Shown one piece after another: positions 1 through 5,246 of a stretch of DNA of 6,644 nucleotides. The stretch comes from Chloroflexota bacterium (GTDB lineage Bacteria; Chloroflexota; Limnocylindria; QHBO01), in contig VBGQ01000024.1 of the NCBI GenBank assembly GCA_005882055.1, forward strand, positions 1 to 6,644, read 5' to 3'. A program made the translations under genes and the position numbers. The notes below the pieces were generated by a model. It was given only the letters and a program-made list of their open reading frames with translations. It was not told where the DNA came from and made no database searches. Each line of letters begins with the position of its first letter. The first letter of the stretch is position 1.

Positions 1-437
1 GTGATCGTCTCGACGACACCCTCCAGCAGGCTCCCGGTGAAGCCCTTGGACGCGTAGATGTCGCGGATCTCCTGCCGCTCCATCTCGGGCACCGTGGCGA
101 TCTCGCTCGACTCACGCGCCCGTTCGGCTTCGTAGTAGTCGCGCTCGGAGATCGAGGACGTGTAGCCGACGGCGCCCATCGAGATCGACTCGGTGATCGC
201 GGCGGCGAAGCCGGCGGCGAGCAGAACGGTGTTCGAACCGCCGCCGGCGATCACGCCCAGGATGATGCCCAAGATGTTGACCAGGCCATCCTGGCCACCC
301 AGGATGACGTCGCGCAGCCAGTTGCCCTGCCGATGGGCCTCGCGATGTGGTCGGGCGGCGGCGGCGGCGCCCAAGGTCGTGGCCCGCACGGCGCGGCCCA
401 GCCGGGTGGCCGCCCGGGGGTCAGGGTCGGCGTTCAT
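1..437 (-). CDS. VIT1/CCC1-family iron/manganese transporter, N-terminal part (cut by window edge)
   Basis: Only the first 145 codons are visible; the gene runs off the left edge. The family moves Fe2+ or Mn2+ out of the cytoplasm across a membrane, probably in exchange for protons. After an Ala/Arg-rich lead of about 37 residues come a first membrane helix (about 41-64, with the family's GGQDGLVN segment, D50) and a second (about 68-93, with ITESISMGAVGY, including E83 and M87). A long charged helix follows (about 98-130), starting SERDYYEAERARES and containing ME-RQEIRDIY. Its many glutamates match the cytosolic metal-binding helix of VIT1 proteins, and the KGFTG-LLE-VV pattern after it is also typical. 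The ATG at 437 lies inside the last codons of the upstream dehydrogenase gene (17-bp overlap) with only a weak Shine-Dalgarno, which suggests translational coupling. A GTG at codon 17 is an alternative start. The family call is firm; the metal is not determinable here. Confidence 0.9.
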   Translation of the reverse strand, partial: MNADPDPRAATRLGRAVRATTLGAAAAARPHREAHRQGNWLRDVILGGQDGLVNILGIILGVIAGGGSNTVLLAAGFAAAITESISMGAVGYTSSISERDYYEAERARESSEIATVPEMERQEIRDIYASKGFTGSLLEGVVETI

Positions 438-1314
438 CGCTCACTCGATCTTCTGCCGTGTCACGCGGCGATCGACGATAGAGCCTGACCATTGCCCCGA
501 TATCGTTGTCGGAGAATTCGCCAAGTGCCTGACTGACGAGCTCGCGAGCGATCGCGGTCATCGGCGCGGGAGCGTCCTCGGCGTGGAAGACCCCGAGCGC
601 GAGATCGAGGTCCTTTCGCAGGTCGTGCAGCGCGAACATCGTCGGCTGGAGCTCGTTGTCGACGTAAGCGGGGCGCCGCGACTCGAGTGACGGCGCGAAT
701 CGCGCCAGGAGCCAGAACACGTCGCGGGGATCGAGACCGGCGGCTTCCCCCGCGTTCTGTAGCTCTGCTGCGCCGGCCACGATCTGCGCGAGCATGCTGT
801 TGGCGATCAGCTTCAGGCGTGCACCGTTGCCGGATGGTCCGACATATCGAACCGTGCCGAGGTGCTCCAGGATCGGCCGGGCCCGCTCGATGTCGGCGGC
901 GTCACCGCCGGCGAGGATCGTTGCCTCACCATGCTCGACGATGGGTGGCGCGCCCACGATCGTCGCATCGGCGAGGTGAGCGCCCGTGGCTGAAACGCGT
1001 GGCGCGAGCTCCGCCTCGAAGTCCGGCCCGGCCGTGCTCATCTCGAGGAACAGCTGGTTGTGGGCTGTCTCGAGCGCGCCCTCCGGCCCGAGAAAGGTGG
1101 CACGGAGTGCATCGGGGCCGGTGAGGCTGCTAACGACGAACTCTGCGTCGGCCACCGCGTCTGCGGGCGTGGCGGCGACGCGGCCCACGCCGACCGCCGT
1201 GGCTCGCGCCGCGGTCCGGTCCCAGAGCGTCAGCTCAAAGCCGGCTCCGGCCAGCCGTCGCACCAGAGCAGAGCCCATCCTTCCCGCGCCGAGCACCGCG
1301 ATCCTGGTAGCCAT
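421..1314 (-). CDS. NAD(P)-dependent oxidoreductase, beta-hydroxyacid dehydrogenase (3-hydroxyisobutyrate dehydrogenase-like) family
   Basis: 297 residues, the usual length for this cytosolic family, which oxidises beta-hydroxyacids or reduces the matching semialdehydes with NAD(P). An N-terminal Rossmann fold opens with AVLGAGRMGSALV (residues 6-18). The LFLEMSTAGP segment (88-97) matches the family's DMST-P motif, and the substrate-loop segment is DATIVGAPPIVEHGEATI (116-133). The catalytic-lysine helix has K168 and N172 in GNGARLKLIANSML, and the C-terminal all-helical domain carries KDLDLAL (234-240). The frame is open upstream to an ATG at 1437. I chose the ATG at 1314 because a perfect AGGAGGT lies six bases before it and the Rossmann motif starts at once. 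Its end overlaps the start of the VIT1-like transporter by 17 bp. The substrate is unknown: glyoxylate or succinic-semialdehyde reductase and tartronate-semialdehyde reductase are alternatives in the same superfamily. Confidence 0.9.
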   Translation of the reverse strand: MATRIAVLGAGRMGSALVRRLAGAGFELTLWDRTAARATAVGVGRVAATPADAVADAEFVVSSLTGPDALRATFLGPEGALETAHNQLFLEMSTAGPDFEAELAPRVSATGAHLADATIVGAPPIVEHGEATILAGGDAADIERARPILEHLGTVRYVGPSGNGARLKLIANSMLAQIVAGAAELQNAGEAAGLDPRDVFWLLARFAPSLESRRPAYVDNELQPTMFALHDLRKDLDLALGVFHAEDAPAPMTAIARELVSQALGEFSDNDIGAMVRLYRRSPRDTAEDRVSDERRP

Positions 1315-1330
1315 CAATGCACCTCCTGGG
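1308..1330 (-). promoter_or_regulatory. Strong Shine-Dalgarno deciding the dehydrogenase start
   Basis: On the minus strand the bases read AGGAGGTGCATTGATG, with a seven-base anti-16S match six bases before the ATG at 1314. It rules out the longer upstream start at 1437 and indicates high translation independent of the aldo/keto reductase gene upstream. Confidence 0.85.
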
Positions 1331-1532
1331 CGGTCATTTGGCTCGGCTGACGTCGCTGGCCGCCCGTTCGAGTGCTGCCGGGATTCCAGCCACCGCAACC
1401 TCCGATAAGCTCGGTTCCACCCGTCGGCCGCGTCCACCTACCTCTTCGTTAATTTCAAGATCGGTCTCGTTGCCGGGTATTTCGGTCGGCGCCCTGACCC
1501 GTGCCGGTCCTCGGCATGGCAGCCACAGCGGT
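1315..1532. other. Intergenic gap between aldo/keto reductase and dehydrogenase
   Basis: 218 bp without a recognised gene. The minus strand carries an AT-richer patch at 1443-1460 (TTGAAATTAACGAAG) that could be part of a promoter for the dehydrogenase, but I cannot find a convincing paired -10 box. No hairpin typical of a terminator is obvious after the aldo/keto reductase stop. A 68-codon minus-strand frame (1334-1540), starting inside the aldo/keto reductase stop region, spans the gap but has weak coding signal. Confidence 0.4.
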
Positions 1533-2564
1533 CTAGGCATTGCTGGACTCCGCCCACAGATTGACCCCACCCTCGACCGCGAAGCGGTCGATCTCCGCGA
1601 GCTCAGCGGGCGCGAAGTCGAGATGCTCGAGTGCCGCCAGATTGTCGTCGAGCTGGGCGACCGAACTCGCGCCGATGAGCGCCGAAGCCACTCGCACGTC
1701 ACGCAGCGTCCAGGCGATCGCCATTTGGGCCAGCGTCTGCCCGCGTCGGCGGGCGATCTCGCGCAGCCCCCGGGCGTTCTCGAGATTGGAGTCCGATAGC
1801 AACTCTCGACCGAAGGAACCCTCACGCGCCGCGCGCGAGTCTGCTGGGACGCCGTCCAGGTAGCGATCCGTCAGGAGCCCCTGCGCCAGTGGCGAGAACG
1901 CGATCGCGCCAATCTTCTCTTCGGCCAAGACGCCGAGCAGTTCCTGCTCGATCCAGCGATTGATCATCGAATACGACGGCTGGTGAATCAGAAGCGGCGT
2001 GCCCAGCTGGCGCAGGATCGCCGCCGCCTCGCGCGTCCGCCGCGCGGAGTACGAGGAGATGCCGACATATAAGGCCTTGCCCTGGCGGACGGCCGCATCG
2101 AGCGCACCCATCGTCTCCTCCATCGGTGTCTCGGGATCGACCCGATGGGAGTAGAAGATGTCGACGTACTCGAGCCCCAACCGGTCCAGGCTCTGGTCCA
2201 GGCTGGCCAGAAGGTATTTTCGCGACCCGTGATTACCGTACGGCCCGGGCCACATGTCGTAGCCGGCCTTGCTGGAGATGATCAACTCGTCGCGATGGGC
2301 GTGAAGATCAGACTCCAAGATGCGACCGAAGTTCGCCTCGGCCGCGCCGTACGGCGGGCCGTAGTTGTTGGCCAGGTCGAAGTGGGTGACACCGCGGTCG
2401 AACGCGCGCCCGACGATCGCCCGCTGGGTCGCGAGCGCCCGATCATCGCCGAAGTTCTGCCACAGCCCCAGTGAGATCGCAGGCAATCGCAGGCCACTCG
2501 CGCCCACCCGCCGATAGGGCATCGCGTCATACCGATCCGGGGCCGCGACGTACGCCGCTGCCAT
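1533..2564 (-). CDS. yghZ: Aldo/keto reductase, YghZ (L-glyceraldehyde 3-phosphate reductase) type
   Basis: 343 residues, close to the 346 of E. coli YghZ, a cytosolic NADPH-dependent reductase that acts on L-glyceraldehyde 3-phosphate and other aldehydes such as methylglyoxal. Similarity runs end to end: RYDAMPYRRVGASGLRLPA near the start, SLGLWQNFG (31-39), HFDLANNYGPP (61-71), KAGYDMWPGPYG (99-110), YVDIFYSHRVD (133-143), KALYVGISSYS (163-173), LLIHQPSY (191-198) and a cofactor-binding IGASSVAQLDDNLAAL (297-312). The AKR catalytic tetrad is complete: D63, Y68, K99, H140. The frame is open to an ATG at 2645. I chose 2564 because YghZ proteins begin only a few residues before the RY--M-YR segment; an AGAGG lies 12 bases upstream, so the Shine-Dalgarno is modest. 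A loop near 250-257 is slightly shorter than in E. coli. The gene is transcribed towards the dehydrogenase, 218 bp away. Such enzymes are usually read as aldehyde detoxification. The physiological substrate here is inference. Confidence 0.93.
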   Translation of the reverse strand: MAAAYVAAPDRYDAMPYRRVGASGLRLPAISLGLWQNFGDDRALATQRAIVGRAFDRGVTHFDLANNYGPPYGAAEANFGRILESDLHAHRDELIISSKAGYDMWPGPYGNHGSRKYLLASLDQSLDRLGLEYVDIFYSHRVDPETPMEETMGALDAAVRQGKALYVGISSYSARRTREAAAILRQLGTPLLIHQPSYSMINRWIEQELLGVLAEEKIGAIAFSPLAQGLLTDRYLDGVPADSRAAREGSFGRELLSDSNLENARGLREIARRRGQTLAQMAIAWTLRDVRVASALIGASSVAQLDDNLAALEHLDFAPAELAEIDRFAVEGGVNLWAESSNA

Positions 2565-2882
2565 TGCGTCGGGCGCCTCTGCCAAATCTAGCCCTCCCGA
2601 TAACGCCTGCCGGCGCGGATCACGAGCTGATGAACCGCAAGCCATACGTGCTCGATACGAAGCAGCCTCGGGCGACTCACCCGCGAGACGGAAGCCGATG
2701 GTTTGGCCGCCCGACTCGATTCGTCAGATGGCGGATGCCGTCCGGAGGAACTCTTCCGTTCGGCTCGATCCGAGTCTCTTCCCAGACGTCCCTCCGCCGG
2801 ACACCTAGTCGCAGGGATCCTCTAGAACGTCCTGCTAGGAGATCACCGGACCTGCTCAGACTAGGCTGCTACGCTCCCCCGC
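2565..2882. other. Divergent intergenic region with CTAG cluster
   Basis: 318 bp between the minus-strand aldo/keto reductase and the plus-strand membrane protein. It must hold the promoters of both, since they diverge. I find no clear -35/-10 pair for the aldo/keto reductase. Near the membrane-protein side, four CTAG tetranucleotides occur within about 60 bp (2805-2865). Two of them sit in an imperfect inverted repeat, GATCCTCTAG (2816-2825) against CTAGGAGATC (2835-2844), with 8 of 10 positions pairing around a 9-base spacer. This could be an operator, but that is inference. A plus-strand frame beginning ATG at 2630 runs through the region without a Shine-Dalgarno or coding-like codon use. 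Confidence 0.4.
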
Positions 2883-2885
2883 GTG
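2870..2885 (+). promoter_or_regulatory. Candidate -10 box of a leaderless transcript
   Basis: TACGCT (2870-2875) fits the TANNNT pattern of a -10 box. It ends seven bases before the GTG at 2883, the spacing at which transcription would begin on the start codon itself. No Shine-Dalgarno lies between. No good -35 is visible, so the call is tentative; another TANNNT, TAGGCT, lies at 2863-2868. Confidence 0.3.
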
Positions 2886-3278
2886 AGGCTCTCCAGAAAC
2901 GTCGTGGCGCTTGCGGTTGCGTTGGCCGTGAACGTCGCGCTGATTATCCTCTTGACTCCACTTGGCTTTGAGACCCGCCCCGCAACCGACTTGAAGACCG
3001 TTGGCTACATAGCGATCGGTACCATTTTTGCGGGTCTCATCCTCGACGTGGCGTCATTCGCCCTCCTCTTCAGGAGAGTCAGATTGGCTTCGAGTCTGGC
3101 GATTGTCGGCTCGATCCTCTTGTTCTTTCCCATTTTCGGAGACCAAACTGGGTCCTTCTTCTCGCTGCCTATCCCGCCTGTGATTCACACCCTCGAATAC
3201 ATCGATGTTGTCGTACTGCTCGTTTCTCTCTTCCTAGCCTGGAAGGTTTACCGGGAGAGCCATCCCTCTCCCAGTTGA
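2883..3278 (+). CDS. Small four-helix integral membrane protein, function unknown
   Basis: 131 residues starting with GTG; I do not recognise the family. Four hydrophobic segments are visible: about 7-25 (NVVALAVALAVNVALIILL), 41-63 (GYIAIGTIFAGLILDVASFA plus a few residues), 69-85 and 104-121. Short basic stretches (RLSR at the N-terminus, FRRVR at 63-67, KVYRES at the C-terminus) suggest both ends face the cytoplasm by the positive-inside rule. This layout resembles small uncharacterised bacterial membrane proteins with four helices and no catalytic motif. No Shine-Dalgarno precedes the GTG, and a -10-like TACGCT sits just upstream, so it may be translated from a leaderless mRNA. Codon use is less GC-biased than in neighbouring genes (for example ATT, TTT, CTT and TTG codons occur often), which may point to separate ancestry or low expression. 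No partner gene is close on the same strand. Confidence 0.75.
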   Translation: MRLSRNVVALAVALAVNVALIILLTPLGFETRPATDLKTVGYIAIGTIFAGLILDVASFALLFRRVRLASSLAIVGSILLFFPIFGDQTGSFFSLPIPPVIHTLEYIDVVVLLVSLFLAWKVYRESHPSPS

Positions 3279-3855
3279 CGAATTCAGGGAGGTCCACCCC
3301 CGCAGGCAGGATGAAGAGCATGTCTGGGGCGGGGGCCGGACAGCGCCGTTTGCGTTTCGCTCAATCGGTCGCGGTCGCCATCACTCCCTAGCTTGTCACC
3401 CCGCTCGCCCGCGTCCCCGGCTCGATCGACTGAAGGTCCTCGGCGCGGGGTACCCGAACCGTGCGTGGATCCGCTCCTGAGCGCGAGCCGCAATACTCAG
3501 CACCTCGGGCGGCTGGCCCTCGAGGCGCTTGCCGAGGATCAAGCCGATTTAGGGTCGCCGGCAGGCGTGCCGGGGCGGCCGCGACCAGGATCCGGCGGCT
3601 GGTCAGGCGCTCCTCGCCGCCGCTGCCGGTCCGCGCTTACCGGTGATCAGGATCCGGAGCGTAGTGTCATGCCAGCGGCGGGCTCCTGCCGGGCGCGCCA
3701 CCTCCCTTTTGCTATCCGGCAGCGCCATGCTTGTGTCGCGTATCGGTCAATCTTCATGTCAGCCGCCATCTATACCTGGCGCGCCGCGGCACCTATCCTC
3801 CTCGATCAGAACGCGCACGCCGAGTTAGGCACCCATCCAATAAGGAGGCCGAGCA
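3279..3855. other. 577-bp gene-free region with transposase remnant and upstream region of the repeat protein
   Basis: No intact gene is supported on either strand. The part from about 3370 to 3660 holds a decayed minus-strand transposase fragment (separate entry). The part from 3664 to 3840 must contain the promoter of the repeat-protein gene. TATACC at 3771-3776 resembles a -10 box, but no matching -35 is evident and the 5' leader would be about 75 bases. CAGGATCCGG occurs twice (about 3587-3596 and 3649-3658). Confidence 0.45.
3370..3660 (-). pseudogene. Decayed IS110/IS1111-type transposase, C-terminal fragment
   Basis: Reading the minus strand from 3548, a 50-codon stretch begins IGLILGKRLEGQPPEVLSIA and continues with ARAQERIHARF. 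It matches the pattern that IS1111-group transposases of the IS110 family show after their YR-P-(I/V)G segment (a basic, often GQPPEV-like stretch, then I-W-KAQ-RL--RY). It is preceded in frame by RRP and a TAA stop (3549-3551), where the family has YRRP-x-IG. Further upstream, ITGKRG (from 3647, same frame) and RRILVAAA (another frame) match the family's ITKTGN-H-RRLLVEAAW block, implying stops and frameshifts. Downstream, RGD-K and VMATATD in shifted frames may be remains of RGK...VVVAIARE. No terminal repeats or full-length element are present, as expected for a relic. The family assignment rests on remembered motifs and is moderate. It implies that a mobile element once sat between the two neighbouring genes. 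Confidence 0.5.
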
Positions 3856-3858
3856 ATG
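3842..3858 (+). promoter_or_regulatory. Strong Shine-Dalgarno of the repeat-protein gene
   Basis: AAGGAGG (3842-3848) lies seven bases before the ATG at 3856, a near-ideal ribosome binding site. It fixes the start and argues that this unusual low-complexity protein is really made. Confidence 0.85.
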
Positions 3859-5172
3859 CCGTCCAAGAGCAACCAGAGCAAGGGGGCCGGTTCGGGCGTC
3901 GCGATGAGCGCAGGCGACGCCAAGCAAGATCTTCAACCCATCAAGTTCGGTTCCACTGAGTCCGAAGCGCAGGTTCGCGGCCTGCTCAGCAAGGTCGACA
4001 CCATGCGTGTTCGTGTCCGCCTTGCCGATGAGCAGGACGTCGAAGGTCATCTCTTCGGCGGTGGCGATCAGTCCCTCGTCCTCGCGCTGCAACTCAGCGG
4101 CGACGACGACGTCGAAGGGCACGCCATCAGCATCCACTTCCCCGACGCCGAGCAGGCACGCCGTTTCCGCAACGAGCTGCTGGCAGCCGGCGTCCTGACC
4201 GCCACCCTCGCCATGGGCGTGGGGACGGGCGTAGCCCTGGCACCACACCAGACCGGCACGGCGGCCGTGCCACCGACCCAGGCCACGGTCTTCCTCGACA
4301 CCGGGGCGCAGGCTCGCGAGGGCGGCAGCGTCCTCCAGAGCAGCACCCTGGCGATCCCGGTTGGCAGCGCCTCTGACCTTGCGAACAAGGCCCGTGAAGC
4401 TGCCCCGGCTGGCACTGTCGGGACCGATGCGGCCGCCCGCGAGGGTGCCGCAGTGAGCCTCAACCAGTCCGCTGCGGCCGATGCGGCCCGCACCGAAGCC
4501 GGCGTGACCGGCAGCCTGGCTGGCTCGACCACCGGAACCGCCGGCAATCCGGCAGCGGCAGCCGATGCCGCACGCGTCCAGGCCGGAATCACCGGCAGCC
4601 TGGCTGGAACGCCCAGCTCAGACGCTTCGACCAGGGTCCGGGAGGCCGGCGCCCTGAGCGAGGTCAATCCGGCAGCGGCGCCGGGAATCCCGCAGGCGAG
4701 CGCGCCTGTCCCTGCAGCCCAGCAGATCAGTGACCAGATCGCGGCGGCCGGCGCAACGGCTCAGGCCGGCGCGGCGGCCTCCGCGGCGATCCCGCAGGGA
4801 GCTCCGGCTCTGTCTGCTGCGGACCAGATCAATGCCGAGATCGCTGCCGCTCAAGCGGCTGCCACACCGGCGGCCGATGCCCAGACCCAGGCCCGCGAGA
4901 GCGGCGCCCTGAGCGAGGTCAATCAGGCAGCGGCGGCCGATGCCGCACGCACCCAGGCCGGCGTCACCGGCAGCCTGGCTGGAACGCCCACCTCGGACAC
5001 GTCCACCAAGGCCCGCGAGGGCGGGGCGCTGAGCCAAACCAGTGCAACGTCTTCTCCAAAGGTCGACTACAGCGGGAAGCCGCTCCCGCCCGAGCCGACT
5101 TCGCCGTCCACGTCGTCATCTTCGGCCGCTACGGACAGCGGGAAGCCGCTTCCGTCGCTCGACAAGGCCTAA
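3856..5172 (+). CDS. Membrane-anchored Ala/Gly/Ser-rich repeat protein, function unknown
   Basis: 438 residues; I do not recognise the family. Residues 1-35 are polar and probably disordered. Residues 36-107 look like a compact alpha/beta domain (AQVRGLLSKV, RVRVRLADEQDVEGHLF, SLVLALQL, HAISIHFPDAEQARRFRNEL) in which DVEGH occurs twice (61-65 and 85-89). A moderately hydrophobic glycine-rich stretch, about 109-130 (LAAGVLTATLAMGVGTGVAL), is a likely single membrane helix. There is no N-terminal signal peptide, so the first domain would be cytoplasmic and the tail outside. From 131 to the end the chain is Ala/Gly/Ser/Thr-rich with two interleaved repeats: AAADAARxxAG(V/I)TGSLAG (205-224, 233-252, 358-377) and a (A/V)RE-x-GALSEVN-type motif (from 153, 179, 194, 261, 346, 386). 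DQI(N/A)A elements and two SGKPLP motifs (406-411, 428-433) follow. There are no cysteines. A strong Shine-Dalgarno and a terminator frame it as a single-gene unit. An envelope or stalk-like role is speculation. Confidence 0.85.
   Translation: MPSKSNQSKGAGSGVAMSAGDAKQDLQPIKFGSTESEAQVRGLLSKVDTMRVRVRLADEQDVEGHLFGGGDQSLVLALQLSGDDDVEGHAISIHFPDAEQARRFRNELLAAGVLTATLAMGVGTGVALAPHQTGTAAVPPTQATVFLDTGAQAREGGSVLQSSTLAIPVGSASDLANKAREAAPAGTVGTDAAAREGAAVSLNQSAAADAARTEAGVTGSLAGSTTGTAGNPAAAADAARVQAGITGSLAGTPSSDASTRVREAGALSEVNPAAAPGIPQASAPVPAAQQISDQIAAAGATAQAGAAASAAIPQGAPALSAADQINAEIAAAQAAATPAADAQTQARESGALSEVNQAAAADAARTQAGVTGSLAGTPTSDTSTKAREGGALSQTSATSSPKVDYSGKPLPPEPTSPSTSSSSAATDSGKPLPSLDKA
4468..5013 (+). 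repeat. Imperfect coding repeats in the Ala-rich tail
   Basis: Three copies of a 60-base unit encode AAADAARxxAG(V/I)TGSLAG, at 4468-4527, 4552-4611 and 4927-4986. The last two extend together further: 4558-4632 and 4933-5007 share 65 of 75 bases by my count. CTGAGCGAGGTCAAT occurs at 4652-4666 and again at 4909-4923. Many differences are at third codon positions, so the protein repeat seems to be kept by selection after duplication. Confidence 0.85.
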
Positions 5173-5186
5173 GCCTTCAGGCAGTA

Positions 5187-5207
5187 GGGCGGGTCCTCCA
5201 ACCGCCC
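5187..5207 (+). other. Small GC-rich inverted repeat after the repeat-protein stop
   Basis: GGGCGG (5187-5192) pairs with CCGCCC (5202-5207) around a nine-base loop. It lies between the stop codon and the strong hairpin and may aid 3'-end formation; without a T tract it is weak on its own. Confidence 0.35.
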
Positions 5208-5212
5208 AAGCG

Positions 5213-5245
5213 GAGGCGCGCCACCGACATTCGGTGGCGCGCCTC
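5213..5245. terminator. Perfect 15-bp hairpin between convergent genes
   Basis: GAGGCGCGCCACCGA (5213-5227) is followed by CAT and then its exact reverse complement (5231-5245), giving a 15-bp GC-rich stem with a three-base loop. It sits 40 bases after the plus-strand repeat-protein stop and one base after the minus-strand alcohol dehydrogenase stop. This is the position expected of a shared bidirectional terminator. No clear T run follows on either side, so it may act as an imperfect intrinsic terminator or as an mRNA 3'-end protector. Confidence 0.8.
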
Positions 5246-5246
5246 T

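Noticed and set aside
1315..1437. 41-codon extension of the beta-hydroxyacid dehydrogenase (start at 1437)
   Set aside because: A perfect Shine-Dalgarno precedes the ATG at 1314, and the Rossmann motif begins directly after it.
2565..2645. 27-codon N-terminal extension of the aldo/keto reductase (start at 2645)
   Set aside because: YghZ homologues start just before the RY--M-YR segment, and the extension has no matching sequence or better ribosome binding site.
2630..2882. Plus-strand frame from ATG 2630 starting MNRKPYVLDTKQ
   Set aside because: No Shine-Dalgarno, codon use without third-position bias, and it continues in an arginine-rich shadow through the membrane-protein start.
3284..3493. 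69-codon minus-strand frame in the gene-free region
   Set aside because: Rich in Arg/Gly/Pro, no Shine-Dalgarno, and it overlaps the transposase relic in a different frame; best read as part of the decayed sequence.
3393..3959. 188-codon plus-strand frame running into the repeat-protein gene
   Set aside because: It overlaps the well-supported start at 3856 in another frame and has low-complexity Arg/Pro/Ser content.
4468..5013. CRISPR-like or tandem array
   Set aside because: The repeats are in frame, unevenly spaced and imperfect; they are protein repeats.
4068..5037. Long minus-strand frames (4068-4667 and 4618-5037) opposite the repeat protein
   Set aside because: These are shadows of GC-rich Ala codons on the other strand; no ribosome binding site or family motif.
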